Positions 43,548 through 52,961 are shown, counted from the first letter of the stretch. The stretch is 64,000 nt of DNA from Streptomyces sp. CB02400 (GCF_001905725.1 NZ_LIWB01000010.1:232555-296554); one strand, 5' to 3'. A program made the numbers and translations. The notes: generated by a model not told the origin, from the sequence alone.

Positions 43548-43561
43548 GGTACGTTCGTTCT
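43548..43561. promoter_or_regulatory. Candidate IclR operator, site B
   Basis: GGTACGTTCGTTCT matches the complement of site A (CGTACGTTCGTACG) at most positions and lies 57 bp upstream of the substrate-binding-protein start. The pair suggests one regulator acting on both divergent promoters. Confidence 0.4.
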
Positions 43562-43617
43562 CTCTGCGCACAGCCTGTCGGAGCATCCGGTCCGGTCCCA
43601 CCGCGGGAGTCACAGTC

Positions 43618-44589
43618 ATGCGTCGTCGTCTGCTCATCGGCCTCACGGCCCTGTCCGTCCTGACCGCCGCGACGGCCTGCGGCTCGTCCGACTCCGACGA
43701 GTCGGACCAGGCAGGCTCGTCCGGCGGCACCACCGACGTCACGGTGGGCCTCATCCCCATCGTCGACGTGGCGCCCCTGTATCTGGGCCAGAAGAAGGGC
43801 TTCTTCAGCGAGCGCGGACTGAAGCTCGACTTCTCCAGCGCGCAGGGCGGCGCCGCCATCGTGCCCGGCGTGGCCAGCGGCCAGTTCGAGTTCGGGTTCT
43901 CCAACATGACCTCGCTGATGATCGCCCGGTCCAACAACGTGCCGGTGAAGGCGGTGGCGAACGGCATCGCCTCGACCGGTGAGGTGGGCAACGACTTCGA
44001 GGCGCTCACCGTCAAGGGCGACAGCCCGGTCAAGTCGGCGAAGGACCTGGAGGGCAAGAAGGTCGCCATCAACACCCTGAAGAACATCAACGAGACCGCG
44101 GTGCGCGCCTCGGTGCGCAAGGCGGGCGGCGATCCCGACAAGGTGGAGCTGGTCGAGCTGGCCTTCGACCAGATGCCGGCCGCGCTCGACGGCGGGCGGA
44201 TCGACGCGGCGATGGTGGTGGAACCGGCGCTGGCCACCATCAAGAGCCAGGGCGGCCGGGAGATCGCCTCCCCCATGATCGACATCGCCCCGAAGCTCAC
44301 GGTCGCCATGTACTTCACCTCCACCAAGTACGCGCAGGAGAACCCGGAGGTGGTGAAGAAGTTCCAGGAGGCCACCGCCGAGTCCCTGGCCTACGCGGAC
44401 TCCCACCCCGACGAGGTGCGCGAGATCGTCACCACGTACACGAAGATCCCCGCGGACGTGCTGGCGAAGGTGACCCTGCCGAAGTGGCCGGCCGAGCCCA
44501 ACCGCGCCGCCATCGAGCGACTGGCCGAACTGGGCGCGCAGGACGGCCTGTTCGAGCAGACACCGGATCTGGACGAGCTGCTGCCGTGA
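43618..44589 (+). CDS. NMT1/SsuA-like substrate-binding lipoprotein
   Basis: 323 aa from the ATG at 43618 (GGGAG 9 nt upstream). Lipoprotein signal with Cys at residue 21 (LTAATACGSS). NMT1/THI5-like periplasmic fold: VGLIPIVDVAPLYLGQKKGFFSERGL at the N-terminus, FGFSNMTSLMIARSN, VAINTLKNINETAVRA, and GGRIDAAMVVEPAL. This family binds sulfonates, nitrate, pyrimidine precursors and aromatic acids. The position beside vanAB and an IclR regulator favours an aromatic substrate. Its TGA overlaps the GTG of the first permease. Confidence 0.85.
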   Translation: MRRRLLIGLTALSVLTAATACGSSDSDESDQAGSSGGTTDVTVGLIPIVDVAPLYLGQKKGFFSERGLKLDFSSAQGGAAIVPGVASGQFEFGFSNMTSLMIARSNNVPVKAVANGIASTGEVGNDFEALTVKGDSPVKSAKDLEGKKVAINTLKNINETAVRASVRKAGGDPDKVELVELAFDQMPAALDGGRIDAAMVVEPALATIKSQGGREIASPMIDIAPKLTVAMYFTSTKYAQENPEVVKKFQEATAESLAYADSHPDEVREIVTTYTKIPADVLAKVTLPKWPAEPNRAAIERLAELGAQDGLFEQTPDLDELLP

Positions 44590-45359
44590 GGGGTGCGAAC
44601 GCCGCTCTCGGTGCGGCCGGGCTCGCGGCCTTCCTCCTCCTGGCCGAGGCGGTGCCGCGGCTCGGCCTGGTCGAGGAGGACTACTTCCCGCCGGCCGGCC
44701 GCATCGCCGACGCGCTCGGCACGGAGATCACGGACGGCGCCTTCTGGACCGCGCTCGGCGACACCCTCACCGGCTGGGCGCTGGGCCTGGCGATCGCGGT
44801 CGGCGCGGGGATCGTCGCCGGGGTGGTCCTGTCGACGGTGCCGTATCTGCGCGAGGCGACGGCGTCCACGATCGAGTTCCTGCGCCCCATCCCGTCGGTC
44901 GCGCTGATCCCGCTGGCGGTGCTGCTGTACGGCACCGAACTGGAGTCGGTGCTGCTCCTCGTGGTGTACGCCTCCTTCTGGCAGGTGCTGATCCAGGTCC
45001 TGTACGGCGTCCAGGACGTCGATCCGGTCGCCGAGGAGACGGCACGGTCGTACGGGCTCGGCCCCTGGGCGCGGATCCGGCACGTACTGTGGCCGACCGC
45101 GCTGCCGTACGTGATGACCGGGGTGCGGCTGGCGGCGGCGGTCGCGCTGATCCTCACCATCACCGCCGAACTCGTCATCGGCGCACCGGGGTTGGGCGCC
45201 CGGATCGCCGTGGCGCAGACCTCGCAGGCGGTGCCCGAGATGTACGCGCTGATCGTCGTCGCCGGACTGCTCGGGCTGCTGATCAACGTCGGGGCCCGGT
45301 CGGTGGAGCGGCGGGCGCTGGCCTGGCACCAGTCGGTGCGCGGGGAGGTGGCGGTGTGA
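44586..45359 (+). CDS. ABC importer permease 1 (SsuC/TauC-like)
   Basis: 257 aa from the GTG overlapping the upstream stop. About six membrane helices; the permease coupling loop is EETARSYGLGPWARIRHVLWPTALP. SIEFLRPIPSVALIPLAVLLYGTELES precedes it and is typical of SsuC/TauC permeases. Forms the membrane channel with permease 2; its TGA overlaps the next GTG. Confidence 0.85.
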   Translation: MRGANAALGAAGLAAFLLLAEAVPRLGLVEEDYFPPAGRIADALGTEITDGAFWTALGDTLTGWALGLAIAVGAGIVAGVVLSTVPYLREATASTIEFLRPIPSVALIPLAVLLYGTELESVLLLVVYASFWQVLIQVLYGVQDVDPVAEETARSYGLGPWARIRHVLWPTALPYVMTGVRLAAAVALILTITAELVIGAPGLGARIAVAQTSQAVPEMYALIVVAGLLGLLINVGARSVERRALAWHQSVRGEVAV

Positions 45360-46135
45360 GGCGGCTGCTGCTGCGCCTGGTGTTCGTGCTCGCGCTGCCC
45401 GTGGTGCTGGTGGCGGTGTGGTGGGTGTCCTCGGCCGGCAGCGAGGACGTGTACTGGCCGCCGCTGCGCACGATCCTGGAGACGTTCCCGGACGTGTGGA
45501 CCGGTGAGCGGTGGCGCGGTGACGTGCTGCCCAGCGTGCTGCGGCTCACGGCGGGCTACGCCCTCGCCGCCGTCGTCGGCGTCGCGCTCGGCACGCTGAT
45601 CGGCTCGTACCGGAGGGTGCGCGCGGTGTGCGAGCCGGTGCTGGAGTTCCTGCGGGCCGTGCCGCCGCCGGTGCTGGTGCCGGTGATCATGCTGTTCGCG
45701 GGCATCGGCGACACGATGAAGATCGTCGTCATCGCCAGCGGCTGCGTCTGGCCGGTGCTGCTCAACACGGTCGAGGGGGTCCGCGCGGTCGACGCGGTGA
45801 TGACCGAGACGGCCCGCTCCTACGGCATCACGGGCGCCGCGCGCCTGAAGGACGTGGTGCTGCCCTCGGCGGGCCCGCAGATCTTCGCGGGTCTGCGGCA
45901 GGCGCTGTCGATCGGCATCATCCTGATGGTGATCAGCGAGATGTTCGCCGCCAGCAACGGTCTCGGCTTCACCATCGTGCAGTTCCAGCGCTCCTTCGCG
46001 ATCCCCGACATGTGGACCGGCATCCTGCTGCTCGGTCTGCTCGGCTTCGTCCTCTCGGTCCTCTTCCAACTGGTCGAGCGGCGGGCGCTCGGCTGGTACC
46101 ACGGCCTGCGCGCCGCCGCCCGGCGGTCCCGGTGA
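45356..46135 (+). CDS. ABC importer permease 2 (SsuC/TauC-like)
   Basis: 259 aa from the GTG at 45356 (GTGA overlap). Same family as permease 1, with LEFLRAVPPPVLVPVIMLFAGIGDTMKI and the coupling loop MTETARSYGITGAARLKDVVLPSAGP. Two different permeases in one SsuC-type system point to a heterodimeric channel. Confidence 0.85.
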   Translation: MRRLLLRLVFVLALPVVLVAVWWVSSAGSEDVYWPPLRTILETFPDVWTGERWRGDVLPSVLRLTAGYALAAVVGVALGTLIGSYRRVRAVCEPVLEFLRAVPPPVLVPVIMLFAGIGDTMKIVVIASGCVWPVLLNTVEGVRAVDAVMTETARSYGITGAARLKDVVLPSAGPQIFAGLRQALSIGIILMVISEMFAASNGLGFTIVQFQRSFAIPDMWTGILLLGLLGFVLSVLFQLVERRALGWYHGLRAAARRSR

Positions 46136-46155
46136 AACTCCTGAAAGGGCGGTCC

Positions 46156-46959
46156 ATGCTCGACGTACGCGGTCTGCGGAAGGTGTACGAGGGATCGGGG
46201 CGGCGCGTCGAGGCGGTGCGCGACCTGACCTTCACCGTGGCGGCCGGTGAACTGGTCTGCCTGGTCGGCCCGTCGGGCTGCGGCAAGACGACGCTGCTGA
46301 AGTGCGTGGGCGGGCTGCTCGAACCGACGGCCGGCGAGGTGTTCCTGGCCGGGCGGAAGGTGGACGGTCCGCCCCCCGGCATGGCGTTCGTGTTCCAGGA
46401 GTACGGGCGCAGCCTCTTCCCGTGGATGCGGGTCGGCCAGAACGTCGAACTCCCGCTGAAGCAGAAGGACCTGGGCAAGGCGCGACGCCGCGAGCTGGTC
46501 GCGGACGCCCTCGCCTCGGTGGGCCTCGCGGACGCGGCCGGGGCGTACCCGTGGCAGCTCTCCGGCGGCATGCAGCAGCGGGTGGCGATCGCGCGGGCGC
46601 TGGCGTACGAGCCGGAGGTGCTGCTGATGGACGAGCCGTTCGCGGCGGTGGACGCGCAGACCCGCGCCGATCTGGAGGACCTGGTACGACGGTTGTGGCG
46701 GGAGCGCGGGATCACGGTCCTGTTCGTCACCCATGACATCGACGAGGCGGTGTACCTCGGCGAGCGGGTGATCGTGCTGTCGGCCTCCCCCACCGTCGTA
46801 CGGGAACAGCTGAAGGTCGATCTGCCCGCCGAACGGGACCAGCTGAGCACCCGCGTGGCACCGCGCTTCGCCGAGCTGCGGACCCATGTGTACGAGCGGA
46901 TCCAGGCGGCGAAGCGCGGAGTCGCCACGGCCAAGACGGATACGCCTCCGCCTCACTGA
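46156..46959 (+). CDS. ABC importer ATPase (SsuB/TauB-like)
   Basis: 267 aa from the ATG at 46156, preceded by GAAAGGG; the GTG at 46132 overlapping the permease stop is an alternative (8 residues longer). Walker A GPSGCGKTT, Q-loop VFQEYGRSLFPW, signature LSGGMQQRVAIARAL, Walker B LLMDEPFAAVD, switch His in FVTHDIDEAV. Powers the importer encoded just upstream. Ends 28 bp before the converging glycosidase gene. Confidence 0.9.
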   Translation: MLDVRGLRKVYEGSGRRVEAVRDLTFTVAAGELVCLVGPSGCGKTTLLKCVGGLLEPTAGEVFLAGRKVDGPPPGMAFVFQEYGRSLFPWMRVGQNVELPLKQKDLGKARRRELVADALASVGLADAAGAYPWQLSGGMQQRVAIARALAYEPEVLLMDEPFAAVDAQTRADLEDLVRRLWRERGITVLFVTHDIDEAVYLGERVIVLSASPTVVREQLKVDLPAERDQLSTRVAPRFAELRTHVYERIQAAKRGVATAKTDTPPPH

Positions 46960-46987
46960 ACAACGCGGGGCGTTCCGGGGCGGGGCC

Positions 46988-48571
46988 TCAGGCGCGCAGC
47001 CAGACCGCGGTGTCCTTCGGCAGTCGTCCCTCGGGGTCCAGGGGGCCGCTGGCGAGGAGCGGCGCGGTGTGGGCCGGGAGGGTGGCGGGCGTGTCCGCGA
47101 GGTTCACCACGCAGAGGGTGCCGCCGTCCGCGCGGGTGAAGGCGAGCACGCCGTCGGCGGCGGGGAGCCAGGTGAGCGGGCCGTCGCCGAGGACCGGGCG
47201 CAGGCGAATCGCCTCGCGGTAGAGAGCGAGCATCGAGCCGGGGTCCCGCGCCTGCCGGTCGGCCGCGTACGACGCCCAGCCGGCGGGCTGCGGCAGCCAC
47301 GGTTCGCCGCCGAACCCGGCGTGCGGCGCGTCGGCCGTCCACGGCAGCGGCACCCTGCACCCGTCGCGGCCGGGGTCGGTGCCCCCGGAGCGGGCGTGCA
47401 TGGGGTCCTCGATGCGGTCGAGCGGGATGTCGGCCTCGGGCAGGCCGAGTTCCTCGCCCTGGTAGACGTAGACCGCGCCGGGCAGGGCCAGGGAGAGCAG
47501 GGCGGCGGCGCGGGCCCGGCGGGTGCCGAGGGTGAGGTCGGTCGGGGTGCCGAAGGCCTTGGTGGCGAAGTCGAAGCCGGTGTCGGCGCGGCCGTAGCGG
47601 GTGACCGTGCGGGTGACGTCGTGGTTGCACAGCACCCAGGTGGCGGGGGCGCCGATCGGCGCGTGTTCGGCGAGGGTGTCCTCGATGGAGGTGCGCAGTC
47701 GTGCCGCGTCCCAGGGGCAGGTCATGAAGGAGAAGTTGAACGCGGTGTGCAGTTCGTCGGGGCGCAGGTAGCGGGCGAAGCGTTCGGTGTCGGGGAGCCA
47801 GACCTCGCCGACGAAGACGCCACCGTACTCGTCGGCGACGGCCCGCCAGCCCCGGTAGACGTCGTGGAGTTCGTCGCGGTCGACATAGGGGTGCGGGTCG
47901 CGGTCCTCGACGAAGTCGGGCAGCCGGGGGTCCTTCACCAGCAGTGCGGCCGAGTCGATGCGCACGCCGGCCACGCCCCGTTCGAACCAGAAGCGCAGGA
48001 CGTCCTCGTGCTCCTGGCGGACGGCGGGATGCGCCCAGTTGAGGTCGGGCTGCTCGGGGGCGAACAGGTGGAGGTACCAGTCGCCGTCCGGCAGCCGGGT
48101 CCAGGCGGGGCCGCCGAACTCCGACCGCCAGTCGTTCGGCGGGAGTTCACCGTGCTCACCACGGCCGGGGCGGAAGTGGAACAGTTCCCGCTCGGGGCCG
48201 CCGGCGAGCGCGGCCCGGAACCAGGGGTGCTGGTCGGAGACATGGTTCGGCACGATGTCGACGATCGTGCGGATGTCCAGTTCCCGGGCCTCGGCGATGA
48301 GTTTCTCCGCCTCGGCGAGGGTGCCGAAGGCAGGGTCGATCGTCCGGTAGTCGGCGACGTCGTAGCCGCCGTCCTTCATCGGGGACAGGTACCAGGGGTT
48401 GAACCACAGGGCGTCCACACCGAGTTCGGCGAGGTACGGCAGCCTGGCGCGAACGCCCGCGAGGTCGCCGGTGCCGTCGCCGTCACCGTCGGCGAAGCTG
48501 CGGACGTACACCTGGTAGATGACGGCGGAGCGCCACCAGTCGTCGTTCAGGGCAGGGGTGGGCTGTCCCAC
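46988..48571 (-). CDS. GH13 alpha-glucosidase (oligo-1,6-glucosidase type)
   Basis: 527 aa from the GTG at 48571 (GAAAGG upstream). Glycoside hydrolase family 13 motifs: DIVPNH (105-110), GVRIDSAAL with the nucleophile D206, FVGEVWLP with the acid/base E256, and CNHDVTR with D318. No signal peptide, so it cleaves imported oligosaccharides in the cytoplasm. Last gene of a LacI-linked sugar operon; the order binding protein, two permeases, glycosidase is that of the Streptomyces malEFG-aglA locus. Confidence 0.9.
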   Translation of the reverse strand: MGQPTPALNDDWWRSAVIYQVYVRSFADGDGDGTGDLAGVRARLPYLAELGVDALWFNPWYLSPMKDGGYDVADYRTIDPAFGTLAEAEKLIAEARELDIRTIVDIVPNHVSDQHPWFRAALAGGPERELFHFRPGRGEHGELPPNDWRSEFGGPAWTRLPDGDWYLHLFAPEQPDLNWAHPAVRQEHEDVLRFWFERGVAGVRIDSAALLVKDPRLPDFVEDRDPHPYVDRDELHDVYRGWRAVADEYGGVFVGEVWLPDTERFARYLRPDELHTAFNFSFMTCPWDAARLRTSIEDTLAEHAPIGAPATWVLCNHDVTRTVTRYGRADTGFDFATKAFGTPTDLTLGTRRARAAALLSLALPGAVYVYQGEELGLPEADIPLDRIEDPMHARSGGTDPGRDGCRVPLPWTADAPHAGFGGEPWLPQPAGWASYAADRQARDPGSMLALYREAIRLRPVLGDGPLTWLPAADGVLAFTRADGGTLCVVNLADTPATLPAHTAPLLASGPLDPEGRLPKDTAVWLRA

Positions 48572-48608
48572 GGTGCGTGCCTTTCTCTTCTGTAAGGGGT
48601 TTCCGGCG

Positions 48609-49475
48609 TCAGCCCTTGGTGCTGCCCGCGCTGATTCCGGCGATGATGTGCCGCTGGAAGACGAGGAACAGCGCGACCATGGGGATGCTGGCGATCACCA
48701 TCGCGGCGATGAGCACGGTCAGCTGGATGTTCTGCGACAGCTGCACGAGGGCCACGCTGATCGGCTGTTTGCCGGTGTCGGAGAAGACCATGAGCGGCCA
48801 CAGGAAGTCCTGCCACACGGCGACCAGGGCGAAGATCGACACCACGCCGAGCACCGGACGCGACATGGGCAGCACGATCGACCACAGGGTGCGCAGCTTC
48901 CCCGCGCCGTCCATCTCCGCGGCCTCGAGCACGTCCCTGGGCAGTTGGTCGAAGAACCGCTTGAGCAGGTAGAGGTTGAAGGCGTTGGCGACGGCCGGCA
49001 GCCAGATGGCGAGGGGGTCGTTGAGGAGGCCGAGGTCGGCCACGGTCAGGTACTTCGGTACGACCAGGGCCTGCGCCGGGACCATCAGCGTGGCGAGGAT
49101 GCCGCCGAGGATCAGCTTGCCGAAGGCGGGCCGGAGCTTGGACAGGGCGTAGGCGGCGGCCGTGCAGAACACCAGTTGGAACAGCCAGGCGCCGGCCGCC
49201 TGCACCACCGTGTTCCACAGGTGCGTGGGCAGCTCCATCAGCTCCCAGGCGTCGGTGTACCCGCTGGTGCTCCAGCTCTCCGGGAGGAGGGTGGGCGGGG
49301 TGCGGGCCACCTCGTCGGGTGACTTCATCGCGCCGCTCGCCATCCAGTAGACGGGGAAGAGGAAGGCGAGCGCGAACAGCACGACGATGCCGGTGAACAC
49401 GGTCCAGTAGACGGCCCTGCCGCGCGGGCGGGCCAGCACCGCCGGCGAGACGAGGGTGCGGGTGGTGCTGCTCAT
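48609..49475 (-). CDS. Sugar ABC permease, MalG type
   Basis: 288 aa from the ATG at 49475, which overlaps the stop of the upstream permease gene (ATGA). Six membrane helices, binding-protein-dependent permease loop EAAEMDGAGKLRTLWSIVLPMSRP at about residue 190, and the MalG-type C-terminus FQRHIIAGISAGSTKG. With the MalF-type partner it makes the sugar channel; the ATPase is not encoded here and is probably the shared MsiK-type protein used by Streptomyces CUT1 importers. Confidence 0.9.
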   Translation of the reverse strand: MSSTTRTLVSPAVLARPRGRAVYWTVFTGIVVLFALAFLFPVYWMASGAMKSPDEVARTPPTLLPESWSTSGYTDAWELMELPTHLWNTVVQAAGAWLFQLVFCTAAAYALSKLRPAFGKLILGGILATLMVPAQALVVPKYLTVADLGLLNDPLAIWLPAVANAFNLYLLKRFFDQLPRDVLEAAEMDGAGKLRTLWSIVLPMSRPVLGVVSIFALVAVWQDFLWPLMVFSDTGKQPISVALVQLSQNIQLTVLIAAMVIASIPMVALFLVFQRHIIAGISAGSTKG

Positions 49476-50425
49476 GCGGCCTCCTCTCCGGAGCGGGTGA
49501 GACGGAGGTAGACGGCGGAGAACGCGCCGAGCAGGGCGAGGAGCATCACGCTCAGCGCGCAGGCGCCGCCGAAGTCGTTGTAGAGGAAGGCGTACTTGTA
49601 GATGAGGTAGAGGACGGTCACGGTCGCGTTCTCGGGGCCGCCGCCGGTGATCACGAAGGGTTCGGTGAACACCTGCATGGTGGCGATGATCTGGAGCAGC
49701 ATCAGCATGAGGATGACGAACCTGGTCTGCGGGATCGTCACATGGCGGATGCGCTGGAGGAGGTTCGCGCCGTCCAGCTCGGCGGCCTCGTACAGCTCGC
49801 CGGGGATGGACTGCAGGGCGGCGAGGTAGATGAGGACGGTGCCGCCCATGTTGGCCCAGGTGGCGACGATGACCAGGGAGACCAGGGCGGTGTCGGCGCC
49901 GTTGGACCAGTTCGAGGTGGGCAGGTGGAGGAAGCGCAGTGCCTCGTTGGCGAGGCCGGCGCCGGGGTCGTAGAACCACTTCCACAGCAGGGCGCTGACC
50001 ACCGGCGGGATCATCACCGGGAGATAGACGACGACCCGGAAGAAGGCTTTGGCGTGCCTCAGTTCGTTGAGCACGAGGGCCAGGACGAAGGGGATCGCGA
50101 AGCCGATCAGCAGGGCGAGCAGGGTGAAGGTGAGCGTGTTGCGCCAGGCGGCGCCGAACTCGGGGTCGTTCAGGACCCGGGTGAAGTTGGCGGTGCCGAC
50201 CCATTCGGGGTCGGAGCCCGGCGTGTACTTCTGGAAGGCGATCACGACGGCGCGGATCGCCGGGTACCAGGAGAACAGGGCGAAGCAGACGAGTCCGCCG
50301 AGGAGGAAGCCGTGGGCGCGCAGATGGTCGGTGAGGCGGCGCCGTCTCCGGTCCCCTGCCGGGGACGGCGCCTTCACCGGACGGACCCGCACGGCCGTGG
50401 CCGGCCGTTCAACCGTCTTCGTCAC
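49472..50425 (-). CDS. Sugar ABC permease, MalF type
   Basis: 317 aa from the GTG at 50425. Hydrophilic N-terminus, six membrane helices, permease loop YEAAELDGANLLQRIRHVTIPQTR. ENATVTVLYLIYKYAFLYNDFG near the end is typical of CUT1 MalF-like permeases. Three bases separate it from the binding-protein stop. Confidence 0.9.
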   Translation of the reverse strand: MTKTVERPATAVRVRPVKAPSPAGDRRRRRLTDHLRAHGFLLGGLVCFALFSWYPAIRAVVIAFQKYTPGSDPEWVGTANFTRVLNDPEFGAAWRNTLTFTLLALLIGFAIPFVLALVLNELRHAKAFFRVVVYLPVMIPPVVSALLWKWFYDPGAGLANEALRFLHLPTSNWSNGADTALVSLVIVATWANMGGTVLIYLAALQSIPGELYEAAELDGANLLQRIRHVTIPQTRFVILMLMLLQIIATMQVFTEPFVITGGGPENATVTVLYLIYKYAFLYNDFGGACALSVMLLALLGAFSAVYLRLTRSGEEAA

Positions 50426-50428
50426 CGG

Positions 50429-51769
50429 TCAGCTCCGGGCCAGGATGCCGTCGATCTTGCCGGAGGCGTCCTTCAGGAGCCGGTCGATGTCCGCGTCCTC
50501 CTTGGTGAGGACGGCGGAGACGACACTGTCGAGGACGGAGTAGAGCTGCTGGGCGTGCGGCGGCTCGATCTTCATCTCCAGTTGCTGGTTGCCGTCGAGG
50601 AATGCCTGGTAGTTCTCCACCGGGACATTGGCGTTGGCCTTCTTGACCTGCTGGTCCTTGGTGTCGGCGGCGCCGGTGAACAGACGGGGCTCGGGCAGGC
50701 CGACCGGGGCGTCGTTCTTCTTGGCGCGGGCGTAGTCGCCGAGGAAGCCGTCGCCGGGGGTGAGGAACATGTGGTCGAGCCACTTGAGACCGGCGCGGAT
50801 CTGCTCGGGTGAGGCGTTCTTGTTGAACATGTAGCCGTCGCCGCCGATGAGGGTGCCTTCGCCGCCGGGCATGGGGGCGAGGGCGATGTTCTCGTACTCG
50901 GCGCCCTTCTCCTTGACGAGGATCGGGATGTTGTCGGGGGCGGCGAGGTACATGCCGAGCTTGCCGGCGCCCATCATCTGCTGGACGTCGTTGATGACGA
51001 GCAGTTGCTTGCTGCCCATCGACTCGTCCTTCCAGCGCATGTCGTGGAGGGTCTGGAGCACGGCGTGGCCCTCGGGGGTGTCGATGGTGGCCTTCTTGCC
51101 GTCGGCGCTCACCACGTCGCCGCCCTGGGAGTAGAGCTCGGCGGTGAAGTGCCAGCCGCCCTGGTTCTGGGCGCTGTAGTCGGCGTAGCCGACGGTGCCG
51201 TCGCCGAGTGCGGCGATCTTCTTGGCGGCGTCGCGGACCTCGTCCCAGGTGGTGGGCGGCCGGTCCGGGTCGAGGCCGGCCTTCTCGAAGAGTTCCCGGT
51301 TGTAGATCAGGCCCATCGAGTAGCCGGTGCGCGGGATGCCGTAGACCTTGCCGTCGACGGTGTAGATGTCCCGCAGTTGCTGCTGGATGGTGTCGTAGCT
51401 CTTCAACTCCTTGACGTACGGGGTGAGATCGGCCGCCTGATCGATGTCGACGACGTGCCGTGCGTCGGTGAAGTACGTGTAGAAGACGTCCTCCATCTGC
51501 CCGCCGGCGAGTTTGGCGTCGAACGTCTTCGGGTCCTGGCAGGGGAACGCGTCGTGCGGGACGACGTCGATGTCCGGGTTCTTCTTCTCGAAGGCGGCGA
51601 TGTCCTCCTCGAAGAACTGCCGGTCGACCTTGGCGCTCTTGGGCGGCATGCAGTTGACGGTGATGCGGGTCTTGCCGCCGGCGGCTTCGTCGTCCGCGCC
51701 GCAGGCGGTGAGCGCGAGCGCGCCGACGCCTAGCGCGACGAGGGTACGACGGATCCCGGTGTTTCTCAT
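50429..51769 (-). CDS. Sugar-binding lipoprotein of a CUT1 ABC importer
   Basis: 446 aa from the ATG at 51769 (AAGGGG at 8-nt spacing); the frame extends upstream without family-like sequence. Lipoprotein signal with Cys at residue 23 (ALALTACGAD). Family 1 extracellular sugar-binding fold: DVFYTYFTDARHVVDIDQAADLTPYV, GIPRTGYSMGLIYNRELFEKAGLDP-type segment, and PTTWDEVRDAAKKIA. Substrate probably an alpha-glucoside or other oligosaccharide given the adjacent glycosidase. Confidence 0.9.
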   Translation of the reverse strand: MRNTGIRRTLVALGVGALALTACGADDEAAGGKTRITVNCMPPKSAKVDRQFFEEDIAAFEKKNPDIDVVPHDAFPCQDPKTFDAKLAGGQMEDVFYTYFTDARHVVDIDQAADLTPYVKELKSYDTIQQQLRDIYTVDGKVYGIPRTGYSMGLIYNRELFEKAGLDPDRPPTTWDEVRDAAKKIAALGDGTVGYADYSAQNQGGWHFTAELYSQGGDVVSADGKKATIDTPEGHAVLQTLHDMRWKDESMGSKQLLVINDVQQMMGAGKLGMYLAAPDNIPILVKEKGAEYENIALAPMPGGEGTLIGGDGYMFNKNASPEQIRAGLKWLDHMFLTPGDGFLGDYARAKKNDAPVGLPEPRLFTGAADTKDQQVKKANANVPVENYQAFLDGNQQLEMKIEPPHAQQLYSVLDSVVSAVLTKEDADIDRLLKDASGKIDGILARS

Positions 51770-51905
51770 CGGTGGACCCCTTAAGGGACAGGAGCGAGTG
51801 AACCCCTCGGAACAGGAGCGGTGGGCGGGGCACACTCAAGCACCGACGACATCGGCCCGCAAGATGTCGCGCAGAATTTGAAATTATTCGACAGCGGAGT
51901 GGATC

Positions 51906-52904
51906 TCAGGAACGGGGAGCCTGGGCGGTCGACCCCCGCACCACCAGCTCGGGTTCGAACAGCAGCTCCTCGGGGGCCACCACACTGCCGCTGATCTGCG
52001 CGTTCAGCAGTTCCACCACCGCCTTGCCCATGGCCTCGATGGGCTGCCGGACGGTGGTGAGCGGGGGCTCGGTGCAGTTCATCAGCGCCGAGTCGTCGTA
52101 TCCGACGACGGATATCCGTCCGGGCACGTCGAGTCCCTTGCGGCGGGCGGCCCGTACGACACCGAGGGCGAGGGGGTCGCTGGCGCAGATGAAGCCGGTG
52201 ACGCCCCGCTCGATGAGCCGGGAGGCGGCGGCGTGTCCGCCCTCGATGGAGAACATGGCGCGGGCGACATGCTCTTCGGGCACCTCGCCGGCGACCGCGC
52301 GGGCGGCGGCCAGTTTGCGGGCCGAGGGCATGTGGTCGCCGGGGCCGAGCACCAGCCCGATGCGCTCGTGCCCGAGCGAGGCCAGATGCCGCCAGGCCTG
52401 CTCCACGGCCACGGCGTCGTCGCACGACACGGCGGGGAAGCCGAGGTGTTCGATGGCCGCGTTGACGAGGACGACCGGAATGTTGCGCTCGGCGAGCCGC
52501 CGGTAGTGGTCGTGGGGCGCGTCGGCCTGGGCGTACAGCCCGCCGGCGAACACGACACCGGACACCTGCTGCTGGAGCAGCAGGTCCACGTAGTCCGCCT
52601 CGGAGACACCGCCCCGCGTCTGGGTGCACAGCACCGGCGTGAGACCGAGCTGGGCCAGCGCACCGCCGATGACCTCCGCGAAGGCCGGGAAGATCGGGTT
52701 CTGCAGCTCGGGCAGGACCAGGCCGACCAGCCGGGCGCGCTCACCGCGCAGCTGGGTGGGCCGCTCGTAGCCGAGCACGTCCAGGGCGGAGAGCACGGCC
52801 TGCCGGGTGGCCTCGGAGACTCCGGGCTTGCCGTTGAGCACCCGGCTGACCGTGGCCTCGCTGACCCCGACCTTCTTCGCCACCACAGCAAGTCGTCGCG
52901 TCAT
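51906..52904 (-). CDS. LacI-family repressor of the sugar operon
   Basis: 332 aa, ATG at 52904. N-terminal LacI headpiece (LAVVAKKVGVSEATVSRVLNG) and sugar-binding core (GLVLPELQNPIFPAFAEVIGGAL, FICASDPLALGVVRAARRKGLDVPGRISVVGYDDS). It lies 136 bp upstream of the binding-protein gene on the same strand, as MalR does in S. coelicolor. A 23-bp palindrome at 52924-52946 is its probable autoregulatory site. Confidence 0.88.
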   Translation of the reverse strand: MTRRLAVVAKKVGVSEATVSRVLNGKPGVSEATRQAVLSALDVLGYERPTQLRGERARLVGLVLPELQNPIFPAFAEVIGGALAQLGLTPVLCTQTRGGVSEADYVDLLLQQQVSGVVFAGGLYAQADAPHDHYRRLAERNIPVVLVNAAIEHLGFPAVSCDDAVAVEQAWRHLASLGHERIGLVLGPGDHMPSARKLAAARAVAGEVPEEHVARAMFSIEGGHAAASRLIERGVTGFICASDPLALGVVRAARRKGLDVPGRISVVGYDDSALMNCTEPPLTTVRQPIEAMGKAVVELLNAQISGSVVAPEELLFEPELVVRGSTAQAPRS

Positions 52905-52923
52905 GCACGCAAGAGTAGCGCAA

Positions 52924-52946
52924 GAAACGCAAGCGGCTTGCGTTTC
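52924..52946. promoter_or_regulatory. LacI-type palindromic operator
   Basis: GAAACGCAAGC-G-GCTTGCGTTTC is a perfect 11-bp inverted repeat, 20 bp before the repressor start. CGCAAG recurs as direct repeats at 52909-52933, next to it. Confidence 0.7.
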
Positions 52947-52961
52947 CGCGCAAATTTGTTG

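Noticed and set aside
51875..51885. AATTTGAAATT as a repressor operator
   Set aside because: Symmetric and AT-rich, but it does not resemble the LacI palindrome at 52924-52946 and could equally be promoter sequence.
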